DNA of 64,000 nt from Bacillota bacterium (lineage in GTDB: Bacteria; Bacillota; Clostridia; Christensenellales; SZUA-584). Position numbers and translations under genes: made by a program. This document shows, piece by piece, positions 24,530 through 33,094 of this stretch. How positions within the stretch are numbered: the stretch's first letter is position 1; each line of letters begins with the position of its first letter. The DNA lies in assembly GCA_023460085.1 (NCBI GenBank), contig JAEWRI010000023.1, positions 1 through 64,000 on the forward strand, given 5' to 3'. The notes under the pieces are model-generated. The model had not been told where the DNA came from and ran no database searches. It worked only from the letters and a program-made list of their open reading frames with translations.

Positions 24530-26872
24530 TCAGACCTCGGAGATGCCGTCTCCGTCCGTAAACTGCCCTGCCATGGTCTTCAGGTACTCCGCATGAGAAG
24601 ACAGCTCTTCACTGGCTGCCGCAGTTTCCTGAGAGATGGCGGAGTTCATCTGCGTCACCTGCGCCATTTCATTGATGCTGTGATCCACCCGGGCAATGGC
24701 ACCCGCCTGTTCTCCCGATGCCGCGGCGATATCGGCAGCGAGCGCTGCCGCTTTTTCCAATCTTTCAACAATGCTCACGATAGATGCCGCCATTTCGTCC
24801 GCGATCGTCATACCGGCCGCTGCCTTTTCGACAGACTTCTCTATCAGCGCCGCGGTTTCCTGGGCTGCGCCGGCGCTGCGTGCCGCGAGGTTTCGGACCT
24901 CGTCCGCAACCACCGCAAAGCCCTTGCCGTGCGTACCCGCGTGCGCGGCTTCCACCGCGGCGTTCAGGGCAAGAAGGTTGGTCTGGAACGCGATATCGTC
25001 GATGGCTTTGTTGATCTTTGATATATTCTCCGATGACTCGCTGATATCCGCCATCGCCTTCAGCATCGCGTCCATCTGCGCGTTTCCCTGCGCGGCCTGC
25101 TCTTTCGCAGCCAGCGTCAGCGTACTGGCGCGGCCCGCGTTTTCGGAATTCTGACGCGTCTGCGCAGCAATTTCGCCCACTGAAGCGGTCAGACGCTCTA
25201 CCGCGCCGGACTGTTCCGCGGCTCCCTGCGCAATTTGCTGGCTTCCGTCTGAAACCTGCCGGGACCCTGCGGCTACCTGATCCGCGGACAGTTGTACCTG
25301 CTTCAGCAGCTTCTCCAGCGTTTCTGCCTGCTGGCTTGCGTGCGCTGCCGCATGCCGCAAAGCAGTTTGATCGGCGATTACTTCAAACGCGCCCACGACG
25401 CTGCCCTCCTGCAGGATGGGTGTGCCGGTATATTCGATGTCATAATCTCCCGTAGCCGCATGCGCATCGGTTTCGCTGGTTTCACTGCTCCCGCTTTGCA
25501 TTGCGCGGGCACATGCGCAGCGGCTGGTATGGCAGTCGCTCGTCTGGAAAAGCTCGTAACACTTCATCCCCGGGATCTGTTCCGCGGCAAGCCCGGTCAA
25601 GCCTGCGCCTGCCTTATTGATGTAAAGCACGGTGTAATCCGTATTAAGGGTGAGCACCGGCAGCGGCAGGTTGTCCAGATGCCGCACGAACATGCCTATC
25701 AGCTCGTTGATTCCGCCCGCGATCTTACCGTATGCACCGCTGTAGCGCTCTGCCTCGCTGCGCGCGTCGAACCGGCCCGCTTCGGCTGCCGCGCTGACGT
25801 GCCGGATATCCTCCGTAAGGCGATGTATCGCGTCGGAAACCTTGCTGAACGCGCGCGCCATCTGCGCAATTTCATCCCGGCCTTTCATCTTTAATTCCGT
25901 ACCGAGGTCGCCCTCAGCCATCCGCTCTGCCGCTGCGGTGATCTTCTCCAACGGTTTCTTAATGTTTCTGCGTACAAACCAGAGCAGAAGTGCAAGCATG
26001 ATTAGGACGGCAAGCGGAGCGTATATCAGCACGTGCACCAGCGTCGAGGCTTTGGCTGTTTTGGCCGTCTGCGCCGGAAGCCCCGCGTACAGCACGCCGA
26101 TGATATTGCCCTCTGTATCCCGGAGCGGAGTATATGCGCAATAATAGGGCTGTCCGAGTACATCCGTCAGTGCGCTGTAGTCCTGTCCCTGCTCCAGCAC
26201 GACTGCCGCAAGGTCTTCTTTCAGCGGTGTGCCGGTGATGCGCTCGCCATTTTGCATGATCGTGGTGGCGAGGCGCTCCTCTCCCTGAAAGATCGAGAAG
26301 TCCATGCCATATCGGGCTTTCAGCGAATCGACGAGCTCCTGATTCTCGAACGTATATCCCACAACGACCGTTCCGATAAGCGCGCCGTTTTTATCCCGGA
26401 TGGGCGCGGCGGAGCGGCACGCAAGATTCACCAGCTGCCCCGACTCGATATTGGTCTGCTGCTTGCCTGCCAGCGCCTGCTGTACGTTGCCCTGATCCGC
26501 AATATTGTCGCCTCGTTTGTCCGGCTGATGCTGGCGGATGATCACGTTTCCCTCGTTGTCCGTAACCGATATGGTGTCCAGGTCCAGCACGCTGTTCAGA
26601 TCGTCCAGCGTTGCTTTCAGCGTGTTGAAATCGGCGGTCTCTACGCCCTGCATCACCCCTGCGTTTCCAGCCAGCTGCAGGGCCATTTTTTCAGCGCTCT
26701 GAAGCTGATCGGTGATGCTGCCTTGCAAATCCGTGAGCCCCGCCTGTGCCAGATCGAGGTTCGTTTGATCGATGAAGGTGACGTTCTCCGCCATGACGAT
26801 ACCGACCGCCGCGGTCACCGTAACCAATATCATGGCTGTAACAATGAGCAGAATCTTAGCGCTGACTTTCAT
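24530..26872 (-). CDS. Methyl-accepting chemotaxis protein, Cache-HAMP-PAS
   Basis: 780 residues. The first membrane helix is at residues 5-28, followed by an extracytoplasmic Cache-like sensor to about 280, a second helix near 283-303 and HAMP. A PAS domain follows near 395-500 and the signalling domain runs to the end, with the hairpin-tip motif DDIAFQTNLLALNAAVEAA. The PAS domain carries a Cys cluster (CYELFQTSDCHTSRCAC) like metal- or redox-sensing PAS variants. The signal is transmitted to CheA through CheW; a cheW gene occurs at 52653 but no cheA is in the window. AGGAAGGG precedes the ATG. Confidence 0.93.
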   Translation of the reverse strand: MKVSAKILLIVTAMILVTVTAAVGIVMAENVTFIDQTNLDLAQAGLTDLQGSITDQLQSAEKMALQLAGNAGVMQGVETADFNTLKATLDDLNSVLDLDTISVTDNEGNVIIRQHQPDKRGDNIADQGNVQQALAGKQQTNIESGQLVNLACRSAAPIRDKNGALIGTVVVGYTFENQELVDSLKARYGMDFSIFQGEERLATTIMQNGERITGTPLKEDLAAVVLEQGQDYSALTDVLGQPYYCAYTPLRDTEGNIIGVLYAGLPAQTAKTAKASTLVHVLIYAPLAVLIMLALLLWFVRRNIKKPLEKITAAAERMAEGDLGTELKMKGRDEIAQMARAFSKVSDAIHRLTEDIRHVSAAAEAGRFDARSEAERYSGAYGKIAGGINELIGMFVRHLDNLPLPVLTLNTDYTVLYINKAGAGLTGLAAEQIPGMKCYELFQTSDCHTSRCACARAMQSGSSETSETDAHAATGDYDIEYTGTPILQEGSVVGAFEVIADQTALRHAAAHASQQAETLEKLLKQVQLSADQVAAGSRQVSDGSQQIAQGAAEQSGAVERLTASVGEIAAQTRQNSENAGRASTLTLAAKEQAAQGNAQMDAMLKAMADISESSENISKINKAIDDIAFQTNLLALNAAVEAAHAGTHGKGFAVVADEVRNLAARSAGAAQETAALIEKSVEKAAAGMTIADEMAASIVSIVERLEKAAALAADIAAASGEQAGAIARVDHSINEMAQVTQMNSAISQETAAASEELSSHAEYLKTMAGQFTDGDGISEV

Positions 26873-27108
26873 GGATGCCCTTCCTTTGCTAAAAATGGTT
26901 TATGCCATCTGCTGATGCTTTTGCCCGAGCAGTGCTGTTTTATCATTAACTGAGATATATTCACTCAACTAATTCATCGATAAAAGCCCACACCCGCTTA
27001 ACACGCTTTACAAAAAAATAAATCTGAAATGGAAACTGCAGAGAAACAGATCAGACGGTACGTCACCGTTTTGCATTGAGCAGCGCCTGTCCAAAGGCAA
27101 AAATAAAA

Positions 27109-27137
27109 GCCCCGCCCCGGAATATCCGGTGCGGAGC
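27109..27137 (-). terminator. Terminator of mreB/mbl
   Basis: GCCCCGC-CCGG-AATAT-CCGG-TGCGGAGC stem with one mismatch, ending in TTTTATTTTT on the minus strand. Confidence 0.6.
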
Positions 27138-27155
27138 ACGGCGGAAACCAGACGG

Positions 27156-28196
27156 TCAGATTTCGATTTGTGCGCTTTCTTCACGGGCTGCCGTAACGTC
27201 GGTGTCCTCTTCGAGCGCAATCCCCGCGCCCAGCGCGACCGCCTCCAGCGGGTTTTCGGCGCGTCGCACCGGCATGCCCGTAACGCGCGCCACGAGGCGG
27301 TTGATGCCGGGCAGCAGCGATCCCCCTCCCGATAATACGATGCCTTCGCCGATGATGTCGCCCGACAATTCAGGTGGCGTTTGTTCCAATACGCCCTTCA
27401 CGGCTTCTACGATGCGCGCTACCGGTTCCGCAAGCGCTTCGCGTACGCACGCGGCGCTGATGGCCATGGACTTTGGCAGACCGCTGACCGCATCGCGCCC
27501 GCGTACCTCCATCGCGTTGTCACCGCCGGTGTCCACCGCGCTGCCCAGTGTAATTTTAAGCTGCTCCGCGGTGTTGTCGCCGATGATCATGCCAAAGCGT
27601 GTTTTGACGTACTTCACGATGGCTTCGTCCAGGTGATTGCCGCCCACGCGCAGAGAGCGCGACGTGACGATGCCGCCGAGAGAAATCACGGCGACTTCCG
27701 TCGTACCGCCGCCGATATCGACGATCATGCAGCCTTTGGCCTGGTGGACATCCAAGCCCGCGCCCATCGCGGCGGCCATGGGCTCGTCCAGCAGCGCGAC
27801 ATCCCGCGCGCCCGCTGCCCGCGCGGCGTCCTCCACGGCACGGCGTTCCACCTCTGTGACGCCGCAGGGTACGCAGATGAGGACGCGCGGATTGCGCACG
27901 AATGCGAAGCCCTGCGGTACCGCTTTGCGGATAAAATAGCGCAGCAGCGTCTCTGTCATGTTGTAGTCTGCCACGACGCCGTCCCTCAGAGGACGCACCG
28001 CGACGATTCCGCCCGGCGTGCGGCCGATCATGCGGCGGGCTTCCTCACCCACCGCCACAATGTCCTTGCGTCCGCCCTTCATTGCCACTACGGTGGGCTC
28101 GTTGAGAATGACGCCTTTTCCCTTCATATATACCAATGTGTTGGCCGTGCCAAGGTCTATGCCCAGGCAAGGCAGCAGGTAAGAAAACGAAAACAT
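27156..28196 (-). CDS. MreB/Mbl-family rod-shape actin homologue
   Basis: 346 residues. It polymerises beneath the membrane and guides lateral cell-wall synthesis. Actin-fold nucleotide motifs are visible: LGIDLGTANTLVYMKGKG at the N-terminus, MIVDIGGGTTEVAVISLGG near 160, and GIVLSGGGSLLPG near 285. The extra MFSFSYLLP at the start resembles Mbl. It is a lone gene, not in an mreBCD cluster, so it is probably a paralogue; the choice between MreB and Mbl is uncertain. AGGTTATTC separates the ribosome-binding site from the ATG. Confidence 0.93.
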   Translation of the reverse strand: MFSFSYLLPCLGIDLGTANTLVYMKGKGVILNEPTVVAMKGGRKDIVAVGEEARRMIGRTPGGIVAVRPLRDGVVADYNMTETLLRYFIRKAVPQGFAFVRNPRVLICVPCGVTEVERRAVEDAARAAGARDVALLDEPMAAAMGAGLDVHQAKGCMIVDIGGGTTEVAVISLGGIVTSRSLRVGGNHLDEAIVKYVKTRFGMIIGDNTAEQLKITLGSAVDTGGDNAMEVRGRDAVSGLPKSMAISAACVREALAEPVARIVEAVKGVLEQTPPELSGDIIGEGIVLSGGGSLLPGINRLVARVTGMPVRRAENPLEAVALGAGIALEEDTDVTAAREESAQIEI

Positions 28197-28259
28197 GAAT
28201 AACCTCCGCTGTTTAATATCATCATTGTGCCTATATGGGTAGGATTTTATACCTGAATT

Positions 28260-28288
28260 TTGCCAGTTCGCACTCGGTATGGTATATT
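28260..28288 (+). promoter_or_regulatory. Promoter of AraC-family gene
   Basis: TTGCCA, 17-base spacer, TATATT; 20 bases before the start codon, in the divergent region with mreB/mbl. Confidence 0.65.
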
Positions 28289-28308
28289 GGGGAAAACGGA
28301 GGAGAGAT

Positions 28309-29232
28309 ATGAACCCCGGTCAGTCGGACGAATACATCCGCCGCGTCAACCTCGCGTGCGATTATATCGACGCCCGCATCGGCTCCTCGCTAACGCTGGA
28401 GGAGCTGGCAGCCGTCGCGGGCTTTTCGGAATTCCACTTTCACCGCATATTCGCCGCCATGACGGGGGAGACGCTGTTCAGCTTCATCACGCGGCTTCGT
28501 GTGGAGCGCGCGGCGACGCTGCTGTGCACCCGCCCCGACCGGAATGTCACAGGCATCGCGATGGAGTGCGGCTTCTCATCGCACGCGGTGTTTTGCCGTC
28601 AGTTTAAGCGGCGCTTCGGATGCGCCCCCTCGGAATTCCGCCAGCGCAACCACGGTCAAGCGGACAGCAGCCTGCGTCAGCTGCTGCGCAACCGCGGGGA
28701 AGCGGCGGACTATGCGGCGCGCTACAATGAGGGCATCAAAAACACCGGGAGGTTTGAAAAGATGCCTGAAGTGACGATTGAGAAGATCCCCAAAACCCGA
28801 CTGGCATACATCCGCTACGTCGGGGCGTACCAGAACGATGGTGCGCTGTTCGAGGGCCTGTACGGGCGGCTGTTTGCGTGGGCCAAGCCGCGCGGCGTGG
28901 ATACGACCGTCACGTACGTGCTGTACCACGACGATCCGGCGATCACCGAGGAGACGAAGCTGCGCATCAGCGTATGCGTGCCCATCGGAGCGGACATGCA
29001 GGTATCCGGCGAGGTGTGTGAAATGGAAGCCTTCGGCGGAACGTACGCCGTCGGCCATTTCGATTTGAAGAACGGCGAGTATGGGGAAGCGTGGGCGTTC
29101 ATGTACCGCGACTGGCTGCCGGGCAGCGGTTACGCGCCCGCCGGAGAGGTGTGCTTCGAGCGGTATCGGGAGCAGTGCGGCCCCGAAGGAAGCATGCCTG
29201 TGGACATCTGCATTCCGCTCGAGGTGCTGTAA
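28309..29232 (+). CDS. AraC-family regulator with GyrI-like domain
   Basis: 307 residues. Two helix-turn-helix motifs in the first ~105 residues (LTLEELAAVAGFSEFHFHRIF and GIAMECGFSSHAVFCRQFKRRFG) bind DNA. The C-terminal ~155 residues form a GyrI/SOUL-type small-molecule-binding domain, beginning PEVTIEKIPKTRLAYIRYVG and ending with DICIPL. Such proteins (Rob- or SoxS-like with an effector domain) respond to amphipathic drugs or metabolites. The start is set by GGAGG before the ATG at 28309. Confidence 0.93.
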   Translation: MNPGQSDEYIRRVNLACDYIDARIGSSLTLEELAAVAGFSEFHFHRIFAAMTGETLFSFITRLRVERAATLLCTRPDRNVTGIAMECGFSSHAVFCRQFKRRFGCAPSEFRQRNHGQADSSLRQLLRNRGEAADYAARYNEGIKNTGRFEKMPEVTIEKIPKTRLAYIRYVGAYQNDGALFEGLYGRLFAWAKPRGVDTTVTYVLYHDDPAITEETKLRISVCVPIGADMQVSGEVCEMEAFGGTYAVGHFDLKNGEYGEAWAFMYRDWLPGSGYAPAGEVCFERYREQCGPEGSMPVDICIPLEVL

Positions 29233-29238
29233 AGCGGC

Positions 29239-29269
29239 AAAACAGTCCGGGGTTCCCCGGGCTGTTTTT
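29239..29269 (+). terminator. Terminator of AraC-family gene
   Basis: AAAACAGTCCGGGG-TT-CCCCGGGCTGTTTTT, with one G-T pair, six bases after the stop. Confidence 0.85.
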
Positions 29270-29389
29270 GATTGGGCGCGTACTCTCAGCGTCGATGGCG
29301 GCGTGATAGTGGCTCCCGCGGCGGCTTCTAAAGCCAATCTGCGTCGCGGTTTCGTCACTGTGCGGAAGGACACGATGGTTTATTCAATA

Positions 29390-29417
29390 TTTACACCACT
29401 CCGGAACCTGCTATAAT
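29390..29417 (+). promoter_or_regulatory. Promoter of AEC transporter gene
   Basis: TTTACA, 16-base spacer, TATAAT; 29 bases before the ATG. Confidence 0.68.
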
Positions 29418-29446
29418 GGACGCATTGGGCAACGAAGGGACAGAAC

Positions 29447-30379
29447 ATGGGTGATCTGCTGAGCATACTGTTACATATTTCGCTTCCGATCATGATACTG
29501 ATTGCGGTCGGCTACGCGTACCAGAAGATATTCAAGAGCGATATCGCTACCTTCGTGAGGATACAGATGTACGTGCTGGTTCCCGCGATGGTGTTTAACC
29601 GTGTGATGCACAGCGAGTATACGTGGGAACTGGTACGCAGCGTGACAGCCTATACCGCGCTGCTGATGATAGGGCTGTACATCATCAGCCGGGTTTACAG
29701 CGCCATTGCGCGCTTTCCAAAATCGGTGCGCAACGCCAACACCAACCTGATGCTGCTGATAAATACCGGCAATTACGGCTTTCCGCTCATCGACCTGGCG
29801 TTCAACGGCGCGCCGGTTGCGACCGCGTCTCAGGTGCTCATCGTGCTGTACCAGAACATTGTTTCTTCCACCATCGGCGTATTTCAGGCGAGCGCAGGCA
29901 AGGCGTCGCGCAAGCAGGCATTCCTCAGCATTATCAAAATGCCCGTGCTGTACGCCATCGTGCTTGCCGCCGTGTTCCGGCTCACCTCCGTGACGATACC
30001 CGACATCGTACAGATACCGCTGGGCTATCTCGATAACGCTTTCGTGGGTGTAGCGCTGCTGGCGCTGGGTGTGCAGCTGGCGGACGTAAAGCTGACCCGG
30101 GGGCTGGGGCGCGTGTTCGTTACGAGCGCTGTCAAGATGATATCTGCGCCGCTGCTGGGCTTTGGCATCGTGCTGCTGCTGGGTATACAGGGGCTGCTGG
30201 CGCAGGCGCTGATCATCGGCATTGCCACGCCCACGGCGCTGTTTGCCGCGATGATCGCGCACGAGTTCGACAACGAACCGGGGTATACCGCGCAGGTCAT
30301 CGTGGTTACCACCGTGCTGTGCACCGTTACGCTGCCCGCGGTGATATATTTTGTGCGTCAGTTCTTCCCGTACGCCTGA
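29447..30379 (+). CDS. AEC family transporter (auxin efflux carrier type)
   Basis: 310 residues and about ten membrane helices in two halves separated near residues 150-165. The family features NTGNYGFPLIDLAF and the C-terminal half GLLAQALIIGIATPTALFAAMIAHEF are present. AEC carriers export organic acids or malate/malonate-like anions; the substrate is not predictable. It is followed 14 bases later by the pentapeptide-repeat gene. Confidence 0.9.
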   Translation: MGDLLSILLHISLPIMILIAVGYAYQKIFKSDIATFVRIQMYVLVPAMVFNRVMHSEYTWELVRSVTAYTALLMIGLYIISRVYSAIARFPKSVRNANTNLMLLINTGNYGFPLIDLAFNGAPVATASQVLIVLYQNIVSSTIGVFQASAGKASRKQAFLSIIKMPVLYAIVLAAVFRLTSVTIPDIVQIPLGYLDNAFVGVALLALGVQLADVKLTRGLGRVFVTSAVKMISAPLLGFGIVLLLGIQGLLAQALIIGIATPTALFAAMIAHEFDNEPGYTAQVIVVTTVLCTVTLPAVIYFVRQFFPYA

Positions 30380-30393
30380 AGCGAGGCTATTTT

Positions 30394-30996
30394 ATGCTTT
30401 TTGAGACTATCACAGACGCGGCAGCCAACGAAACGCCCGTAAGGGATGCTGTTTTTGAAGCAGAGACCGCGGAGGGACTGGATGCGGGCAAGGCGGAGTT
30501 CCAGACCGTGCGCTTTGTGAACTGCCGGTTCGTCTCCTGCAGCTTTACCCATGCCAACTTCTTTGACGTGCGGTTTGAGGACTGCGACTTTTCGAACTGC
30601 AGGTTCGGCAAAAGCTACTGGAAGGGCGTCACGATCCGCTCGTGTAAGGGCGCGGGCAGCGATTTTGGTCAGTCTTACTTCAAAGAGGTTTGCATGAAGG
30701 AAAGCGGCTTTCCATACGCCAGCTTTGCGGGAACCACCTGGAAGGACTGCGCGCTGGAGGACTGCAATTTCAAAGAGGCGGTGCTGGCGGAAGCGAAGCT
30801 GGGCAGGCTGCGGCTGGGCCGCGTGGATTTCAGCCGTGCCGATTTCTACAAAACCCCGCTTAAGGGCATCGACTTTTCGGACTGCGATATCGAAGGGATA
30901 CTGCTGTCCGATACTTTCGCGGAGCTGCGCGGCGTTGTGATGAACGTATATCAGGCGGCGTCCATCGCCCGACTGCTGGGAATCGAGATCCGATAG
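30394..30996 (+). CDS. Pentapeptide-repeat protein
   Basis: 200 residues with repeated A(D/N)LXX-like units (FVNCRFVSCSFTHANFFDVRF, FEDCDFSNCRFG, LEDCNFKEAVLAEAKL), which fold as a right-handed quadrilateral beta helix. Some relatives mimic DNA and protect gyrase from quinolones, but most have no known role. The ATG at 30394 follows GCGAGG and begins at homologous sequence; the frame is open upstream into the AEC gene. The last ~25 residues form a helix (VYQAASIARLLGIEI). Confidence 0.88.
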   Translation: MLFETITDAAANETPVRDAVFEAETAEGLDAGKAEFQTVRFVNCRFVSCSFTHANFFDVRFEDCDFSNCRFGKSYWKGVTIRSCKGAGSDFGQSYFKEVCMKESGFPYASFAGTTWKDCALEDCNFKEAVLAEAKLGRLRLGRVDFSRADFYKTPLKGIDFSDCDIEGILLSDTFAELRGVVMNVYQAASIARLLGIEIR

Positions 30997-31012
30997 CGGC
31001 ATACGCGCAATC

Positions 31013-31036
31013 AAAAAGCGCCGGGAGGGCGCTTTT
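31013..31036. terminator. Bidirectional terminator
   Basis: AAAAGCGCC-GGGAG-GGCGCTTTT between the convergent pentapeptide-repeat and CotF-like genes. Confidence 0.83.
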
Positions 31037-31039
31037 CGT

Positions 31040-31501
31040 TTACTGCGGTACGGTGTACATGCCGTGCGAGGCCATGTAGTTGTACAGCTTTTCGCCGTGT
31101 TCCTGTTCTTCCTTCTGTATGTGGTTTAAAATCTGCCGCACGTTCGCATCGCGGAACTCGAATATGGACGTGTTGTAGGCCGACGACACATACTTTTCGG
31201 TGGCAAGCTGATCCTCGCACAGCACCGAGTCGTTCTGGTTTGTCGGGCCGCCCTGTGCCTGCTGCGGTTGCTGCCCTTGCGGTTGCTGCTGCCCGCCGCC
31301 CATGCTGGGCAGCTGGCCTGCCAGCAGCTGGTTGATGCTGTCCAGATGCTGCTGCTCCTGCTGGGCGAGCTGTGTCAACAGCTGCTTTAACTGCGCGTCC
31401 TGCGCCTGGTTGGCGTAGCTGTTGTATTTCTTGATGCACAGCTCCTCGTTCTTCTTCGCGTCCTGAAGAAGCGACGTCTCTTTCTGATTGAAACTGACCA
31501 T
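31040..31501 (-). CDS. CotF-like spore-coat protein
   Basis: 153 residues. Two ferritin-like helical halves (LLQDAKKNEELCIKKYNSYA and LNHIQKEEQEHGEKLYNYM) are separated by a Gln/Pro/Gly-rich linker at about residues 65-90. The family belongs to the spore coat and indicates a sporulating host. AAAGGAGG precedes the ATG. A CATAATTT motif upstream could be a late sporulation -10, but this is not certain. Confidence 0.88.
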   Translation of the reverse strand: MVSFNQKETSLLQDAKKNEELCIKKYNSYANQAQDAQLKQLLTQLAQQEQQHLDSINQLLAGQLPSMGGGQQQPQGQQPQQAQGGPTNQNDSVLCEDQLATEKYVSSAYNTSIFEFRDANVRQILNHIQKEEQEHGEKLYNYMASHGMYTVPQ

Positions 31502-31605
31502 GAGAAACCTCCTTTTCGTTAAGCTTTTGCACGCAGGAGGAAATTATGCGGATAAACGGAAAATTTTCTGATAAATAGCCCCGTATGTTCGGTGCCGCTG
31601 AGCCT

Positions 31606-31634
31606 TGAAAAAGAGGTGTATTCATGATATTTTC
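31606..31634 (+). promoter_or_regulatory. Promoter of GNAT gene
   Basis: TTGAAA, 17-base spacer, TATTTT; 24 bases before the ATG at 31659. Confidence 0.5.
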
Positions 31635-31658
31635 ATTCCGCTGGAAGGAGATAGAGCG

Positions 31659-32171
31659 ATGAATATTCGTCAGGAGACACCCGCCGATTACGAGGAGGTG
31701 TACGCGCTTGTCAAAGCGGCGTTCGCCACAAGCACCAACGAGGGCGAGTGGGATTATTTAAGCGAGGTGCGGAAGAAGGATAGCTTCATTCCGGAGCTTT
31801 CACTGGTCGCGGAGGACGAGGGCGGCGCCCTGCTGGGGCAGATCGTGCTGTACCGCATGGAGATTGCCACGCCCTCCGGCCCCGTCTCTGCGCTGCTGCT
31901 TTCGCCCCTCAGCGTGCATCCTGCGCACTTCCGCAGGGGCATCGCCCGCGCACTGATGGCGGAGGCGTTCCGCATTGCCAAGGGCAGGGGTGAGACTGCC
32001 GTATTCCTCTGCGGCGAACCGGATTTCTACCACCGTTTCGGGTTCAAGGGCTCGTGGGAATATGGCATATTCCACGTCTCCGACGAAAGCCGCCGCGGCG
32101 AGTGGTGCATGGCGCTGGAGCTTGCCCCCGGAGCGCTCTCCGGCGTGCGCGGAACCATCGATATTCAGTAG
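31659..32171 (+). CDS. GNAT N-acetyltransferase (YhbS-like)
   Basis: 170-residue acetyl-CoA-dependent acyltransferase. The central SPLSVHPAHFRRGIARALMAEAF contains the RxxGxG/A-type acetyl-CoA loop, followed by VFLCGEPDFYHRFGF, as in YhbS-type members. The substrate is unknown. The ATG at 31659 follows AAGGAGA by about seven bases. Confidence 0.9.
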   Translation: MNIRQETPADYEEVYALVKAAFATSTNEGEWDYLSEVRKKDSFIPELSLVAEDEGGALLGQIVLYRMEIATPSGPVSALLLSPLSVHPAHFRRGIARALMAEAFRIAKGRGETAVFLCGEPDFYHRFGFKGSWEYGIFHVSDESRRGEWCMALELAPGALSGVRGTIDIQ

Positions 32172-32176
32172 TGCCA

Positions 32177-33094
32177 TTAGCCCAGCGCGTCCTCAATGAG
32201 GACGATAGCTTCCCGCGTTTGCGCATCCTGCGGAAAGCCGGAATACCACGGCTCCGCCTCGGAGGTGCAGCGCGCCTTGAGTATGAGCTCGGGCCGGTAC
32301 TCGAAGTGCAGGAAGTCGAAGTGCGCCCATTTGCCGCCCCAGATGAAGCCGTGATTCTCCATCGCGTCCACCACGCACTGCGGAAACGCGTCCAGCCGCG
32401 CCTGGCCCGCCTCGCGCGAGGACCAGCGCCAATAATCGCCTGAGTGGCTGCAGAAGTCCAGGGCGATGCCGAAGGCGTGCGCGCTCAGCGTACTGGTGCC
32501 CGCGATGACGCGGTAGTTGTATGTGCCGTTCAGCGGGAATACGCAGCCATAGACGGAATTGTCCTGACTGGCCAGCGCGGCAACCTCCTGCATCGCGGCT
32601 TCGGCGGCGTCCGCCCCCTGCGATGCGAAGGAGTAGCGGCCTGAGACGAGGCCGACGCTGACAAGGTTGCTTTCGATGTCGCGCTGTGTCCCGCCGTACA
32701 GCGCGTGCAGCAGGGCATAGCAGCGCACGCGGCCCGGATCGTCGTTTCCCTGCCTCAGCGTTTCCACAGCGCCCAACGGATACGCCATTGCCATCATGTC
32801 CTGAACGTCCGCGTTCCATAATTGCTCGTCGAAGCCCTTTTCTCTGCCGTCGTCATACATCACCTCATCGCTGGAGTGCATGACGATATAGACGAGGCCG
32901 TCCTCTTCGCGGCGCACACCCGCGATGTCGTCCGGATATGCCAGCATCAGTGCCAGAATATCGCGCTTCATGGAACGGTCGTATTCGAATTCGGCCCGGG
33001 CGGAGGCGCGTACGGCGGCGGCGTCCAGCGAAAACCGCCCCGCGAGCGCCAGCAACGCCAGCATGGCGACGAGCGCCGCGAGGAAGCGTTTCAT
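32177..33094 (-). CDS. M15 family D-Ala-D-Ala carboxypeptidase-like protein
   Basis: 305 residues with an N-terminal signal sequence (residues 1-25). The C-terminal zinc peptidase domain has STLSAHAFGIALDF, ENHGFIWGGKW and HFDFLHFEYRPE, giving the HxH/D and HFE metal and catalytic pattern of M15 endolysin-like peptidases. It acts on peptidoglycan stem peptides outside the membrane. The start overlaps the YkvI-like stop by one base, so the two share a transcript. Confidence 0.9.
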   Translation of the reverse strand: MKRFLAALVAMLALLALAGRFSLDAAAVRASARAEFEYDRSMKRDILALMLAYPDDIAGVRREEDGLVYIVMHSSDEVMYDDGREKGFDEQLWNADVQDMMAMAYPLGAVETLRQGNDDPGRVRCYALLHALYGGTQRDIESNLVSVGLVSGRYSFASQGADAAEAAMQEVAALASQDNSVYGCVFPLNGTYNYRVIAGTSTLSAHAFGIALDFCSHSGDYWRWSSREAGQARLDAFPQCVVDAMENHGFIWGGKWAHFDFLHFEYRPELILKARCTSEAEPWYSGFPQDAQTREAIVLIEDALG

